DNA from: Mytilus galloprovincialis
Lineage: Eukaryota; Mollusca; Bivalvia; Mytilida; Mytilidae
Length of the DNA stretch: 64,000 bases
Assembly: GCF_965363235.1 (NCBI RefSeq)
Contig: NC_134843.1
Location: forward strand, 64,147,865-64,211,864
Direction: 5' to 3'
Shown: piece after piece, positions 12,291-23,219 of the stretch
Numbering within the stretch: the first letter of the stretch is position 1
Layout: each line of letters opens with the position of its first letter
Notes under the pieces: generated by a model
Databases searched by the model: none
What the model was told of the DNA's origin: nothing
What the model saw: only the letters and a program-made list of their open reading frames with translations
Position numbers and translations under genes: made by a program

Positions 12291-14478
12291 CAAAATAATG
12301 AAATACTTTTCTATCACTTACAGTCGAGTGAAATTTAAAAACAATCTTATTTAAAGACGTACTTCATATTGTGATGCAACAACATAACACACAGCATAAT
12401 ACTATAACAAACAAAATCTTATTATCTGTAATTTTTGATTTCATGGTGGTTAACAAAACCTACAAGTTAATTTTCGTTAAGGTCAAAGGTTCAAAGGTGA
12501 AAGGTGAACATTTAAAACATACTTTAAAAATGATTATTTGCCAATGCGTAATAATTATGGAGAAGGTACGGTCATTAAAAATGTGACAAGATACTGTCAA
12601 ATTCGTAATAAAAAAAAACCAAGCTTAATCAAGAAATATTTACAAAAAATTGCGAGTTTAATTTTTTTAAGGGCAATTGTTGACGAAGGATTAAGATATG
12701 CAGAATACATTTGTATGTAAATTTAAACTTGAGGGGTTTGGTCTAATGGAGCACCAATTGTGTTCTCCGCGTAAAGAGAACAAATTTATGACTAATAACA
12801 TTGTATCCGAGTTTAATATTGTCTTGTTTACTTGCATCATGGTTTTTTATACAATGCAGATCTACTTTGATGAATGTTTAGCGTAACAATGACGTCAACA
12901 TCAATTTACAGTTATGGGAACAGGTCATCGGACATCTTAGATCATAACGTATTTTCAACCTGCAGTTAAAAAAAAAATATATATCATACCATTTTAGACA
13001 AAATTAAATGTAATTTCCATTCATATCAGTTAAAAGGAGCTAACAAAATTAGTAATCAAGTACCATTTCTTTTAATAAATAGCCTCCAATTTTTTCTATG
13101 TGTAATATTGTCTATCGGGACATTTTATTGAACAGAGGAAAACTGTCGATGTTTCGGTAGTTATATAGTGATATGTACCATTTTTCTTCAAGTGTGTACA
13201 ATACTGTTGTAACCGTTTATAAAATTTAACCTACTATTTAATGACGTTAAACAGGCATCGAAATGAGCAACGCAGAACATTGATATCTATTGTGTAGGAA
13301 AGCAGCCTGAATGCTAAAAATCCGCTAACTACCTCATCTTTTTAACGAGACACAAAAAATTACGCAACGGCTAAGTTCTTCGCATATTTAAGTTTTATAC
13401 ATACTCATTTTCAAATATTTTGGAGGGAGTATTCCTGATGAAGAAATATCTAGAACATTGTTAGGGACGCACGAGATTTACAAAGTATTTTTTTTATTTA
13501 CTCGCACTGGATCGATACAAAAGAAGGACGAAATTAATTTGTTACTCTAACAAGAACCCTTTGGAATATTTTTATAACTGTTTTGCCCTGTAAAATTATG
13601 TCTGAATGTAACCGCTATAATTTAGTGCTAAATTGTACATGCAAGTACACCAACAAAAAAAGTAGGAGTGAAATTTGTTTTGTACCTCTTACAGTTTTCA
13701 ATAGCGAAAAATGATTTAACAGATCAACCCTATTTTTGCTGAAATAAACAATTTGTTTATTAGACTTCATCTTTGATGGATTTGACTGGATTGTGTCTTT
13801 ACAGTTCGTTATCTGATAAAATAAAGATTTGTCTTCGTCTGATACCGATACAATACTATGGTACAAAATGTAAAATTAACCAGAATTTCAGCCATGGAAA
13901 ATACTGTAACGTAAGGGGGGGGGGGGTGCAGGTTAGCATGTGAAAGTCCTGCTTATTTTTCTTATTTTAGCAGCCATCGTTGGTCTTAAAGACCTTTGAA
14001 AGGAGATCATGAGATATCGATAGTCTGTACTTAAAAAAAACTAGAAGAAATAAAAACAAAATCAAACGCAATCTCAAGAATTATTTTCATTTCATTTATC
14101 TATATATAACATATCAGGCAAATGAACATCACAAAACAATCCGTTATATAGAGACATAAGATTTAGATTAATTCTGTGAGTTGGTGTTTGAATGTAAATC
14201 AGCGTTTAAAATAATCTGTTATATTTAGTTTTTTTTTTACAATCATTCGATATCTCGTAAGTTTGAAATTTTCTGTTAAACTGTGCAAAGGGGAACAATT
14301 CTATTCAAATCAGAATCCTTGATTTTGATTGAAGCTTTGCTTTGTTTATTGTCAGAAACGATTGTTTCATCTATACCGATTGATTACACGAAATAGAAAC
14401 GATAAACAACGTTTATAGTTATTTAGATACGCGTTTGCATCTAAAAAAGGTTTTTGACTTTTAGAGTTTATATTATAA
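12291..14478. other. Intergenic stretch, nothing recognised
   Basis: AT-rich, with only short open frames and no domain signal. A run of G occurs at about 13915-13926. Confidence 0.5.
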
Positions 14479-14787
14479 GAGACCTAGGCTTAAGGAATAC
14501 GCGAAAAAGAAATTGAGAGCCTTGTTCCCGTGTTTAAGCACTTGAGACCTAGGCTTAAGGAAATCGCGAAAAAAAGAATTGAGATCCTAGTTCCCGTGTT
14601 TAAACACTTGAGACCTAGGCTTAAGGATTACGCGAAAAGGAATTGAAAGCCTAGTTTCCGTGTTTAAACACTTGAGACCTAATCTTAAGGAATACGCGAA
14701 AAAGGAATTGAGAGCCTAGTTCCCGTGTTTAAACACTTGATACCTAGCCACTAGGAATACGCGAAAAAGGAATTGAAAACGTGTCAG
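14479..14787. repeat. Minisatellite, about 65-bp unit, nearly five copies
   Basis: The units start at GACCTAGGCTTAAGG (14481) and at 14546, 14612, 14676 and 14741 (slightly diverged), so the period is 64-66 bp. Each contains GACCTAGGCTTAAGG, ACGCGAAAAAG, GAATTGAGAGCC and CCCGTGTTTAAACACTTGA; the last holds the palindrome GTGTTTAAACAC. No coding frame runs through the array. Confidence 0.95.
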
Positions 14788-16539
14788 ATGATAAAAAAAG
14801 TACATCCCTAAGATGTTTAAATTTTACACCCCTCAGAAAAGACCATCCATCCCCCTTTAGCAGACATTAACTGGAAAGGCCCAATACAACCAAATGCAGT
14901 TGAATTCAACAATAAAAAAATGTTAATCAAAAGATGACTGAAGAATCACAAATATGATGAACAAATGGGCTAACCAAAGATAATAGGAAACAACAGGATC
15001 TGCTATTATTCAACAGAGTTTTTGAGAGTCAGATATAAAAAAGTTATTCATTAGAAAAAAACCTTATAATATAAATTAAAATTTAAGATATTAATGTTCA
15101 GTTGAAATTTGTACAGTTCAGTGATTACTGTGAATACGAGTGAACTGATTTTGACATACATCGTACAATCTGTTAATTAGCCGTACATTTGTTACGTTAT
15201 ATATTAATATACATAAGGATTGTCACAGTTAGCACCCTTTATTTCATTTCATTTAACATTTTTTTCTCATACAAAATGTAAGAAATTTTATAGCTAACTG
15301 AACATAAAAAGGGTAAAGAATAATAAAAAAAAGTAATATGCAAATGAAAACAAAAAAGTTGGATCTTCATACAGGTATATATTGCAAATTGCAAAATGAT
15401 AAAAGACCGGTGAGGTAGGAAATTTTCATTGCAATAAAAAGCATAAATTTTCTTTGTTAGTGTTGTACTCTTACCTAATGAAGGTTAACTGAAGGGACGA
15501 GTACCAACCTTTCCCAGGCATTGGTTGACAGTGGCGTCCTACCCGATGGACTGTGGTGTCGCACAGCCCTGAAGGAGTAGAACTCCTGTACTGTTGTAGC
15601 CATTTGGAATGTCTGTCATATTGATATTTCTCATGTGGATGGGAAACAGTCATATACAGAGCAATCCTGGGAGAGGTTTTGGCTCATGTATAGGTGGAAG
15701 GGTTAAGTTTCGTGTAGAGGAGTGTTAGAGTTTGTGACTTATATCAAAATATACTAAATAAATAAAATATCCACGTTCTTTGGTTCAAAACCATGGTCAC
15801 TGATTCAACATCCGGGTTGTTTGGCAACCAAATGTATTGGTTCTACTCGGGTTCTTTTCTGATGTTATCGTTGAACTTTGAAAAGATATCTGCAAGTATC
15901 CGAATAAAATGATAAAGTGGATCAAAGATGCTTATCTTTTATCTTTAAAAACAAAATAAATCAATTCTTTCAGATTTAAATATATAAACATAATTTATAA
16001 ACATAAAGGGTTTGAAGACCTTAGATATAAATCAATGTGCAAAATGAACTTGGAGAACGTTTTATTCTTATTTTGATTGCAAAATACGTTATTTATACGT
16101 ATTTCGCCTTTTTCGTAGTTGATAATTGGTCAGATTAAATATAATCTCAATTTAAAAAGCAACTAGTCATTTCTAATAAGAACTTTTTTTTAAATATTAC
16201 AAACACAATTTTGTAAAATGTTTGAAATTGTTGTCCTCATACTAACATATACTGTATAAGTTTCGAACAACACGGTTGGTAACAAGACTTCAGTCCAGTT
16301 GTGCTGGTGTTTATATGTCCAGGCTGTTGCAGAAAACAGCGATTTTCGACGACAGGACCAATTCGCTTGTTCGTCTATCCATCTATCTGTTCTTTATTTT
16401 TTCCACATTACTCTTAGTTTTTGTTTTGTGCGTGCTCTTTGGCTGTAAAATATAAATAAATAAAAATAATTTTTTGGATGTTTTAAAAGAGTCCAGTGGC
16501 AAATATTTCATGAAAATCATCCTCACCTTCGCCATTATT
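14788..16539. other. Intergenic stretch, no gene recognised
   Basis: A slightly more GC-rich patch at about 15480-15700 has a 60-codon minus-strand frame that I do not recognise. No repeat unit or RNA gene is evident elsewhere. Confidence 0.45.
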
Positions 16540-16699
16540 TGCTGTTACAAAATGATAGAAATTATCATAAATTAAGGAATGTATCTCCCTCATGCAAAGC
16601 TCTGATTCCTTTCATGGATTTGGCTATACTTTTTGGACCTTTTGGGTTATAGCTCTTCATGTTTTATATAAGCTTTGGATTCAAATATATTGGCCACGA

Positions 16700-16743
16700 G
16701 AATCACTGAAGAGACATGTATTATCGAAATGCTCATCTAGTGC
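16700..16743 (+). ncRNA. Hammerhead ribozyme, degraded copy
   Basis: Same arrangement as 17040-17083, with core CTGAAGA and GAAA present, but stems I and II carry mismatches. It is probably weak or inactive. Confidence 0.65.
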
Positions 16744-16780
16744 AAGAAAATTGGTACCGTTAATTTTATTATTACCACTG

Positions 16781-16835
16781 GGTCGATGCCTCTGCTGGTG
16801 GACTATTAGTCCCCGAGGGTATCACCAGCCCAGTA
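16781..16835 (+). repeat. GC-rich hairpin module of the ribozyme repeats
   Basis: CTGGG...CCCAG and CTGGTGG...ATCACCAG pair around CCCCGAGGG. The same module occurs at 31748-31818 and, in reverse orientation, at 36798-36845. It is always in the same orientation relative to the ribozyme. Confidence 0.7.
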
Positions 16836-17039
16836 GCCAGTACTTCGATACTGGCATAAAAATACGGATTTTTTGTGTAATTAAAATTTGCTGTTGCAAA
16901 ATGATATAAATTAAGGAATGTATCTCCCTCATGCAAAGCTCTGATTCCTTTCACGGATTTGGCTATACTTTTTGGACCTTTTGAATTATAGCTCTTCATC
17001 TTTTATATAAGCTTTGGATTTCAAATATATTGGCCACGA

Positions 17040-17083
17040 GCATCACTGAAGAGACATGTATTGTCGAAATGCGCATCTGGTGC
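17040..17083 (+). ncRNA. Type I hammerhead ribozyme, consensus core
   Basis: Stem I pairs GCATCA (17040-17045) with TGGTGC (17078-17083). The core CTGAAGA (17046-17052) fits CUGANGA. Stem II pairs GACA (17053-17056) with TGTC (17062-17065) around a 5-nt loop. GAAA follows (17066-17069), and the self-complementary ATGCGCAT (17069-17076) supplies stem III. Cleavage is expected after C17077. All invariant positions that I can check are present. A stem III this short and palindromic should be more stable between two molecules than within one, as reported for Penelope-associated hammerheads. Confidence 0.82.
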
Positions 17084-17112
17084 AAGAAAATGGGTACCGT
17101 TAATTTTATTAT

Positions 17113-18728
17113 ACCGCCTGCTCTATCGTTCAGAATTCAAACGACAAAATACAATTTACACCATTCCTCTTTGTCATGGTTTTAACAACAAAAAAAGATA
17201 CAAGTGTCAAATTTATAGATGCAAAATCGTTCGAAAATCACGTTTTAGTACTGCTAGCCTTTATCAATCAATAGGAGTGAGTAAAAAATCGTACGTTCAA
17301 ACGATTGGATGAAAGCTAAGTCCCTACTATTAATACTGTTAATGCATTTCTACCGCAAATTTTGAAACCTTATTTTCGATATGTTGTCTGTCCTGGTGAT
17401 AAACAAAATGGTATTATATAAATTTGATTGCATTGCTACATAAATTCTTTTATCCGTTGTATCATAAAATATCAAATCAAAACGATAATTTGTGTCCGTT
17501 TCCTAACGTTAATATTGCGAAAGATAATAACACATAGAAAAGAAAATCAATGGCAGAACATATACCCATAATCGAGGTACACGTTTCGCAAGTAGAAATA
17601 GCTCTGTTTTTTTTTTGTAATACCAGAAATACCAGGTGTCAGTAGGTATCATGTGTTAAATGAAGTCATTTCGTTTTACATGTTTCTATTTTGGAAATAT
17701 ATATTTCATCACTCACTTTTGTTCGCCCATGACAGTTACAAAACAATGGGGTAATCTGATTGTTGAACAACTAATTCTACCATAACGAAGGTGAAATTCG
17801 AATGTATGAGTGAGTATTTTTTATAAACTATGTATTGATTTAAATTACTGAAAAAGCATGAAAATTCTTCGTATTTTATAAAAATCTAGCTTAAATCCAA
17901 TGCACTTTTCGAATTTTATTTTATGTGTAAAGAAATAGTATGTTTTTGAGAGTAACTAGGAAAGTTTCATTTGGTGAAAGGTAGAAAAACGTTGATGGTT
18001 TACAAATTGATTCGATATGAAAGAAATTTTGTTATTGAGTTCTTGCCAAACATAAGAAATCATCCCGGTTTTGTCCATGTAGTGCCATTAAACAAATTTT
18101 ACCGATACCCCTTATTTTTCTTTTCATAATTTGATAACATACAGTTTAAAAAGCCGTGTCTGCACATTATATGAAAGAAAAAGGATATCGCTGTCAAATC
18201 TATAAAAATTCTAGAGACAATTAATTCCCGCCAAAATGTCAATGCTTATATCTCGAAAACAAGAAAAAGGACCCTTTTTCCGCGTTTTCAGTTCCTTAAT
18301 TTATATACTATCAATTTATAACAGTCATCTGATAAAAATGTTATTTTGAAACGGAGTAGCGGACATCATAAAGAGGCACAAACTAATGTTCCGCACTTTT
18401 AAACAAGCCGCTCCGTTACGTATTTGATAAATAAACAAAAATTATATGGAACGAATAGTTGATAGAGGACCGTTTTATATCGAAAATTGACCATTGACGT
18501 ACAAATTGAAATATATGTGGAAACAATTTTTGCGTCCAATGGCTTGTTTTATTATGTATAAACTGATTTTAAATTTGATTAAATATACTACTCAAACATA
18601 TAAAGTTGAATGTTTTTTTATTATCTGATTAGATAATCAAGTAATATAGAACACAGGAAGTTGTTTGGACAAGCACTAGTAAAATATGAAGTCGATAATT
18701 TAACACTTTACCAAAGAGACAAATTCCA
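17113..18728. other. Intergenic stretch upstream of the second receptor
   Basis: AT-rich with no repeat or gene signal. It presumably contains the promoter or a 5' non-coding exon of the gene starting at 18729, but I cannot place either. Confidence 0.4.
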
Positions 18729-19883
18729 ATGATGAACAACAACAATGCATTCTTTTACTCCTCCAATTTGAGCAACTTCTTGCATATAAATAGTGACAAC
18801 GCTTCAGCGTATTATCATCAACTATGTTTGACATATAATAAATCAGAGTATTTGTCAAACCCTATATATGGGTACGTGATTCCTATCATAGCATTAGTTT
18901 TGTTGGTTCTTAACTCATTAGCCATCACCGTGTTCATGACAACAAACCGGAAATCACCAACAAATATTCTACTGACCGCACTTGCGCTTTCAGACAGTTT
19001 AGGAATATTAGTTATTAGTCCAACGTTTATTCTTGTCTATGGATTTGAAAACAATTTCAAAGTTATGAAATATCCGTTTTGTATTTTCCACGATCTTTCT
19101 TATTATTTAGCCTCTATGTTTCATTGCATTTCAAAATGGCTGACAACAACATTAGCAATACACCGTCTTATCGTGGTATCTATGTTATTCAGTGGTCGAA
19201 GGATTGCAACCATGAAAAATTCAATTCTGGGAATAGTGTTCATAGTAATATTTTCTGCTTCAATAAACATCATACCAACTTTACACAGCAAAATATATCG
19301 CTCTATCACACTATACAACACAGACGACAATGAATTCATCAGCAATATTTGTGTGTGTAGTGGACGGGGTACATCAGAAGAAGAAAACTTAGTTGTAACA
19401 TGGATGAAAGATACAATAGGAACAATACTGCCCTGTTGCATCCTTACTGTGGTCACTGTTGTGCTAATTTTCAAGCTTAAAGAAGCAAAGAAGGAAATGG
19501 CAAGGCTCCAAACTGAGACTGCTTCAAAGAGACGTAAATTTAGATACATAGACAGAACTAATAAAACAATTATTATTATTTTGGTATGTTTCTTGGTAAC
19601 GGAACTACCATTTGCTGTTGTCTATACATGGATAATTGTAGAACCCGACCCAACACGATCAGAATTAGATATAGAGAGCAGATTCATATCCGCCACAATC
19701 CTCAACCTAATCGTATATATAGGATTTTTATCTAATTTCTTTATATTTATGACAATGAGTTCCTCTTTTCGACAGAGGCTTAGAGAAATTTTACGTATTC
19801 CAACGAAAAGAAAATCAGCTGCTCAGACTCTCATTCTCCTCCATCAAAAGATAAGTACGAGTATAGAAGTTAGAGAAAAATAA
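18729..19883 (+). CDS. Rhodopsin-class GPCR, FMRFamide/myosuppressin-receptor-like
   Basis: A complete single-exon receptor of 384 residues with an extracellular N-terminus carrying three sequons (N13, N24, N37). Membrane segments lie at about 47-71, 78-103, 119-144, 165-184, 227-249, 279-302 and 319-343. Landmarks: Asn62 in TM1, SPTNILLTALALSD (76-89) leading through TM2, Cys118 with Cys208/210 for the disulphide, HRL (145-147) in place of DRY, RTNKTIIIILVCFLVTELP (276-294) into TM6, and SNFFIF (335-340) where NPxxY normally lies. The 'DRT.K......F..TE.P' stretch and TM7 ending without NPxxY resemble the invertebrate FMRFamide/myosuppressin and sex-peptide-type receptor group. Expected role: plasma-membrane neuropeptide receptor; the ligand is inferred from family resemblance only. 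The first two codons are both ATG, so the exact start is uncertain by one codon. It is unrelated in sequence to the receptor at 7797. Confidence 0.9.
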   Translation: MMNNNNAFFYSSNLSNFLHINSDNASAYYHQLCLTYNKSEYLSNPIYGYVIPIIALVLLVLNSLAITVFMTTNRKSPTNILLTALALSDSLGILVISPTFILVYGFENNFKVMKYPFCIFHDLSYYLASMFHCISKWLTTTLAIHRLIVVSMLFSGRRIATMKNSILGIVFIVIFSASINIIPTLHSKIYRSITLYNTDDNEFISNICVCSGRGTSEEENLVVTWMKDTIGTILPCCILTVVTVVLIFKLKEAKKEMARLQTETASKRRKFRYIDRTNKTIIIILVCFLVTELPFAVVYTWIIVEPDPTRSELDIESRFISATILNLIVYIGFLSNFFIFMTMSSSFRQRLREILRIPTKRKSAAQTLILLHQKISTSIEVREK

Positions 19884-20429
19884 GTAATATAATTTTTTGC
19901 TTTTTTTGTAATACAAATAAGGATTAAAGTTCTTATGATGATTTGAGACGAGTTATTTTGATTTTAGATTTATGCTCTGAGAGTGTGCAAGACTTTTCAA
20001 ACGTTTGACCCGATGTATAGAAACAGCGACTCAAAATCATTATATGATGTATTTCAAAAACCTCTGACATCAGAACATTGTTAAACACTATTATATCATC
20101 GCCTTGTCACCTCTTTTGTTATCGATTCATAGAGAATAGTAGTCGGCAATATACAAGTATATGAATAGTTCAACATTACCTGCCTTTTCATTTGCTTAAT
20201 TCATTCCAGGAACCTCATCATTAGTGTTTGTTTTATTTTAAATTGTTATCTTCTCTATAGTAGGAATTTGGTGTATTCCACAATACTCTAGACCAGTTAC
20301 AACGTTTGTCGATTCGGTTCGATATTGAGCGTTACATAGTTTATGAGGAGAAAAATACTTATCTTACCTCCTATACCATGTTGTATACATTTCTAAGAAC
20401 ATGATTGGTTAAGAGCAACATCGTAGAGA
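19884..20429. other. 3' flank of the receptor, nothing recognised
   Basis: AT-rich. No clear AATAAA immediately follows the stop, and no repeat structure is visible. Confidence 0.4.
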
Positions 20430-21260
20430 CCGTGTATATTCCATATTAGGTTAGTAATATTGGGTTAGTAGTGGAGTTGTGTCCCTTTATACAAACAACA
20501 CGGCGGTGAGAAAAATTCTTAGTTTCAACACAATTAAATGGATAATGAAGGATTAAAATTAATTCCTTACAACACATTTAAAGCTAACAAGTTGTTATTG
20601 TTGGCATTTGGTTTTTAATATGGTTCATAATACTAACAATATTGAAGACTTAATCACTTTTATAAGCCACTATTCTAAATATCACATGTCTAGATAGTCG
20701 GTAAGATAAATTCGTTACATAGTGTGCTAGTGACCTAATACGATATATGGTTCAGTAAATTCCATATGGGGATTCGAGCTCATATTTATCGTAGTAGGTC
20801 ACTAGCGTTCTATGTAACTAATAATATAGATTCTACCACTGCATCGAGTATAATACGATATTTATTCACTCGAGACAGTTAAAATTTCAAATTTAAAATA
20901 CAAGAGAGAATAATTATCATCTTGCACGAGTCGGTGGTGGAATCAGTTTCTCTAAAAGAGGCGTTGAAATACCAGGGCAAACTCATAGATCGAAATTAAA
21001 CTGACAACTTCATGACTAAAGAGAATAAAAGAAAAATAACAGTACACCAGACACAATATAGAAAACTGAAGACTAATTCCCTAATGATTTTTAGAAGAAA
21101 GGCAAACAACACAATCCTTTCATGCGAATTATCTGCAAAAAGTTGCGTTTCTTTTATATGACGTCATCAGACATGGTCCCCATTTTCTCATGAAGTCACA
21201 ATAGGAAATTCAGAAAAAGAACATTTGACGTTGTAATCGAATTTTGACCAATGACATACT
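20430..21260 (+). repeat. Dispersed repeat region with an internal foldback
   Basis: ACCGTGTATATTCCATATTA near 20430-20450 recurs at 36370-36390. 20540-20710 matches 10260-10445 in reverse complement, and 20830-21260 matches 9575-9740. 20719-20821 is a foldback: GTTACATAGTGTGCTAGTGA pairs with TCACTAGCGTTCTATGTAAC. It is probably one composite mobile element family with several partial copies in the window. Confidence 0.6.
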
Positions 21261-21379
21261 GAGATCAAACGAACCACACATTGATTAAATACAAATAATC
21301 AACAGGTCGGGAACAGAATAAATCTGGTAAGAAAATTGGATGTGCGAGTACATGAGTCAAACAAATCATGACAATACCA

Positions 21380-21560
21380 TGGCAATAAAAAAAAAAAAAA
21401 AAAAAAAAAACGAAAAAGGGCAATAAAGAAACAACATATGAAGGTAACATAAGACTGAACAACACGAACCCCACCAAATATCAGTGTGATGTCAGGTGCT
21501 TCGAAAGGGTAAGCAGATCTAGTTTTTTCTACATGTAGCATCTGTTATATGTTGCGCATG
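21380..21560 (-). repeat. Retroelement 3'-tail fragment next to an A run
   Basis: An A run at about 21388-21410 is followed by sequence similar to 22540-22680 (AACACGAACCCCACCAAATA ... GTCAGGTGCTTCG...GGGTAAGCAGATC). It is a short copy of the tail attached to the RT remnant at 22490. Confidence 0.5.
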
Positions 21561-21669
21561 TAAGTTCACACCCGGTGATATGTATAATTCGGGAGGTTAC
21601 ATTCAAGTAAAAGAGGACGGGATAATATTTGCGGTTGCAACAATTAAAAGCAATGACACCAATCAATTA

Positions 21670-21930
21670 TTTATTGAAGATCGCATGATGACTTAAAACT
21701 GTCAATTGAATTATTTGCTCGGAGTCGGAACATGTAGGTAAATTAACTTCCTGTGAATTGTTACTTTGTAAACTAGTACAGTAAAACATAACACAGCCGC
21801 CGGGTGCGGGATGTGCTCGCTTTGTTGAAGATCCCTTGATGGCCTTCGGCTGTTTTCCTCTCTTTGGTCGGGTAGTTTTCTGTTTTGACACATTCCATAT
21901 TTCCATTCTCAATTTTATTATATTCATATT
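21670..21930 (+). repeat. Retroelement 3'-end fragment
   Basis: GCCGGGTGCGGGATGTGCTC ... CTCTTTGGTCGGGTAGTTTT ... GACACATTCCATATTTCC ... CATTCTCAATTTTATTA matches the 3' end of the element at 46530-47720 (47585-47705). An even shorter piece lies on the minus strand at 56116-56192. Confidence 0.65.
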
Positions 21931-22489
21931 ACATAGACATGTTCTCGTCGTTATTTAAACGTAATATTTGGCAGTGGACATTAAACACAAATTGACCCTT
22001 CTTTGTATCCCATTAACTCATATTCAATGCCAGTTAAGTCAATAGACCTTCGAATTGCTAACGTTAATTCAATGAATTATTCTTAACAAGAAGAGTTGTT
22101 TCTTTGTCGATTTGTGCAACACGGTTATTTCCCCTAATGCACACATTCAAATATGAAACTCAAACAAAATCAATAAAACATGAATGAGAAAAGCTTAAGA
22201 TTTTGGTTTACACCCATGTAACTATATAAAAGATTAGCTATCAGAAAAAGGCAAACACATATCACAGCACTGATACAAATTATGAAAAGCTGAGTACTTG
22301 AACTGATATTGTTCTGCTTGGTGATATTGTCACTGTCATTTAAAATATTTTTTACTGAACATATACTTATACTATATAACTTTAATGCCCCTTTTTAATC
22401 ATTTTAACAAAAAATTCATGCACGTATGTAAGGTTGTCCTCGAAAATGTCATACAGATAGGGATAGAAAAGAGGGGCGAGAGAGACCAA

Positions 22490-23120
22490 AGTGTCATTTA
22501 AGCTCATAGATCGAAAAAAAACTGACAACGCCATTGCTAAAAAAAAAAGACAAACCATTAAAAGTACACAAGACAGACCATAGAAAACTAAAGACTAAGG
22601 ACACAAACCCTACCAAAAAAAAAAAACTGGGGGTGTTCTCAGGTACTCCAGAAGGGTTAGCAGATCCTGCGCAATATGTAGCATCCGTCGTGTTGCTCAT
22701 GTTATTATAAATCCGGTAAATAGGCTTATTCGGTATGTCACATCCGTGCAAAGGGAAGGGGATTGTAGTAACGTCATAAGGAATACATCCGATATCATCT
22801 ATAAAACAGTTATTCCATAACAATCAACCAACTCGTGATGGCGTCCGTAAAATTACGATGGAATAGTTTCAACTGCACCATTTGGAACTCATAGTTTTAT
22901 AGCTTTCTTCTGAGCAGCAACCCTCTATCAGGGAAATCATAATAAGAAATAAAAACCCGGAAATATCGTAGCAATTGGGAGATAGATACTCCGTGTGCAG
23001 GCGCTGCTTGAATGTTGCTACATAGAAATGGAAAATTCTAAATTGGGAAGCCAAAATCATCTCTTTTGTCGTAAAGGTTTTGTTTTCAACCGACCCACAT
23101 TGTCAATTTCTAGATGTAAT
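22490..23120 (-). mobile_element. Truncated retroelement with reverse-transcriptase C-terminus
   Basis: Read on the minus strand, the segment holds the late part of a reverse transcriptase (LEIDN.GRLKT, LYDKRDDFGFP, NFPFLCSNI, AAPAHGVSISQLLRY) followed by a 3' untranslated tail. The same family, in the opposite orientation, lies at 52905-53510. The RT type (YDKRDDF ... YGVYISQL) is a non-LTR retroelement (LINE- or Penelope-type); I cannot decide which. The copy is 5'-truncated and decayed. Confidence 0.7.
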
Positions 23121-23123
23121 TGA

Positions 23124-23167
23124 GCGTCACTGATGAGTCTTATGTAGACGAAACGCGCGTCTGGCGT
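23124..23167 (+). ncRNA. Type I hammerhead ribozyme, consensus core (second family)
   Basis: Stem I pairs GCGTCA (23124-23129) with TGGCGT (23162-23167), with two G-T wobbles. The core CTGATGA (23130-23136) is followed by stem II GTCT/AGAC (23137-23149) around a 5-nt loop, GAAA, and the self-complementary ACGCGCGT as stem III. Cleavage is expected after C23161. The flank CTGGTAC..TTGATAACTATT matches the end of the unit at 31732-32095, so this is the 3' part of the same repeat. It directly abuts the RT remnant. Confidence 0.8.
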
Positions 23168-23219
23168 ATAAAATTATAATTCTGGTACTTTTGATAACTA
23201 TTAAGATATGAGGCAGGAC

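Larger units (their letters stand above)
16540..17112 (+). mobile_element. Tandem dimer of hammerhead-ribozyme repeat (retrozyme-like)
   Basis: Two head-to-tail copies of one unit: TTAAGGAATGTATCTCCCTC occurs at about 16573 and 16912, and both copies continue through TTTGGCTATACTTTTTGGAC and ATATTGGCCACGAG into a hammerhead region. The two predicted self-cleavage sites (after 16737 and after 17077) are 340 nt apart, so a dimeric transcript cut twice would give a 340-nt unit. Between the ribozyme regions is a GC-rich hairpin block (16781-16835). Small ribozyme-delimited tandem non-coding repeats are known as retrozymes and occur in Penelope-like elements of molluscs. A single decayed copy lies on the minus strand at 39442-39655. 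Confidence 0.8.

Noticed and set aside
19121-19549. 142-codon minus-strand frame
   Set aside because: Antisense shadow of the receptor gene at 18729-19883.
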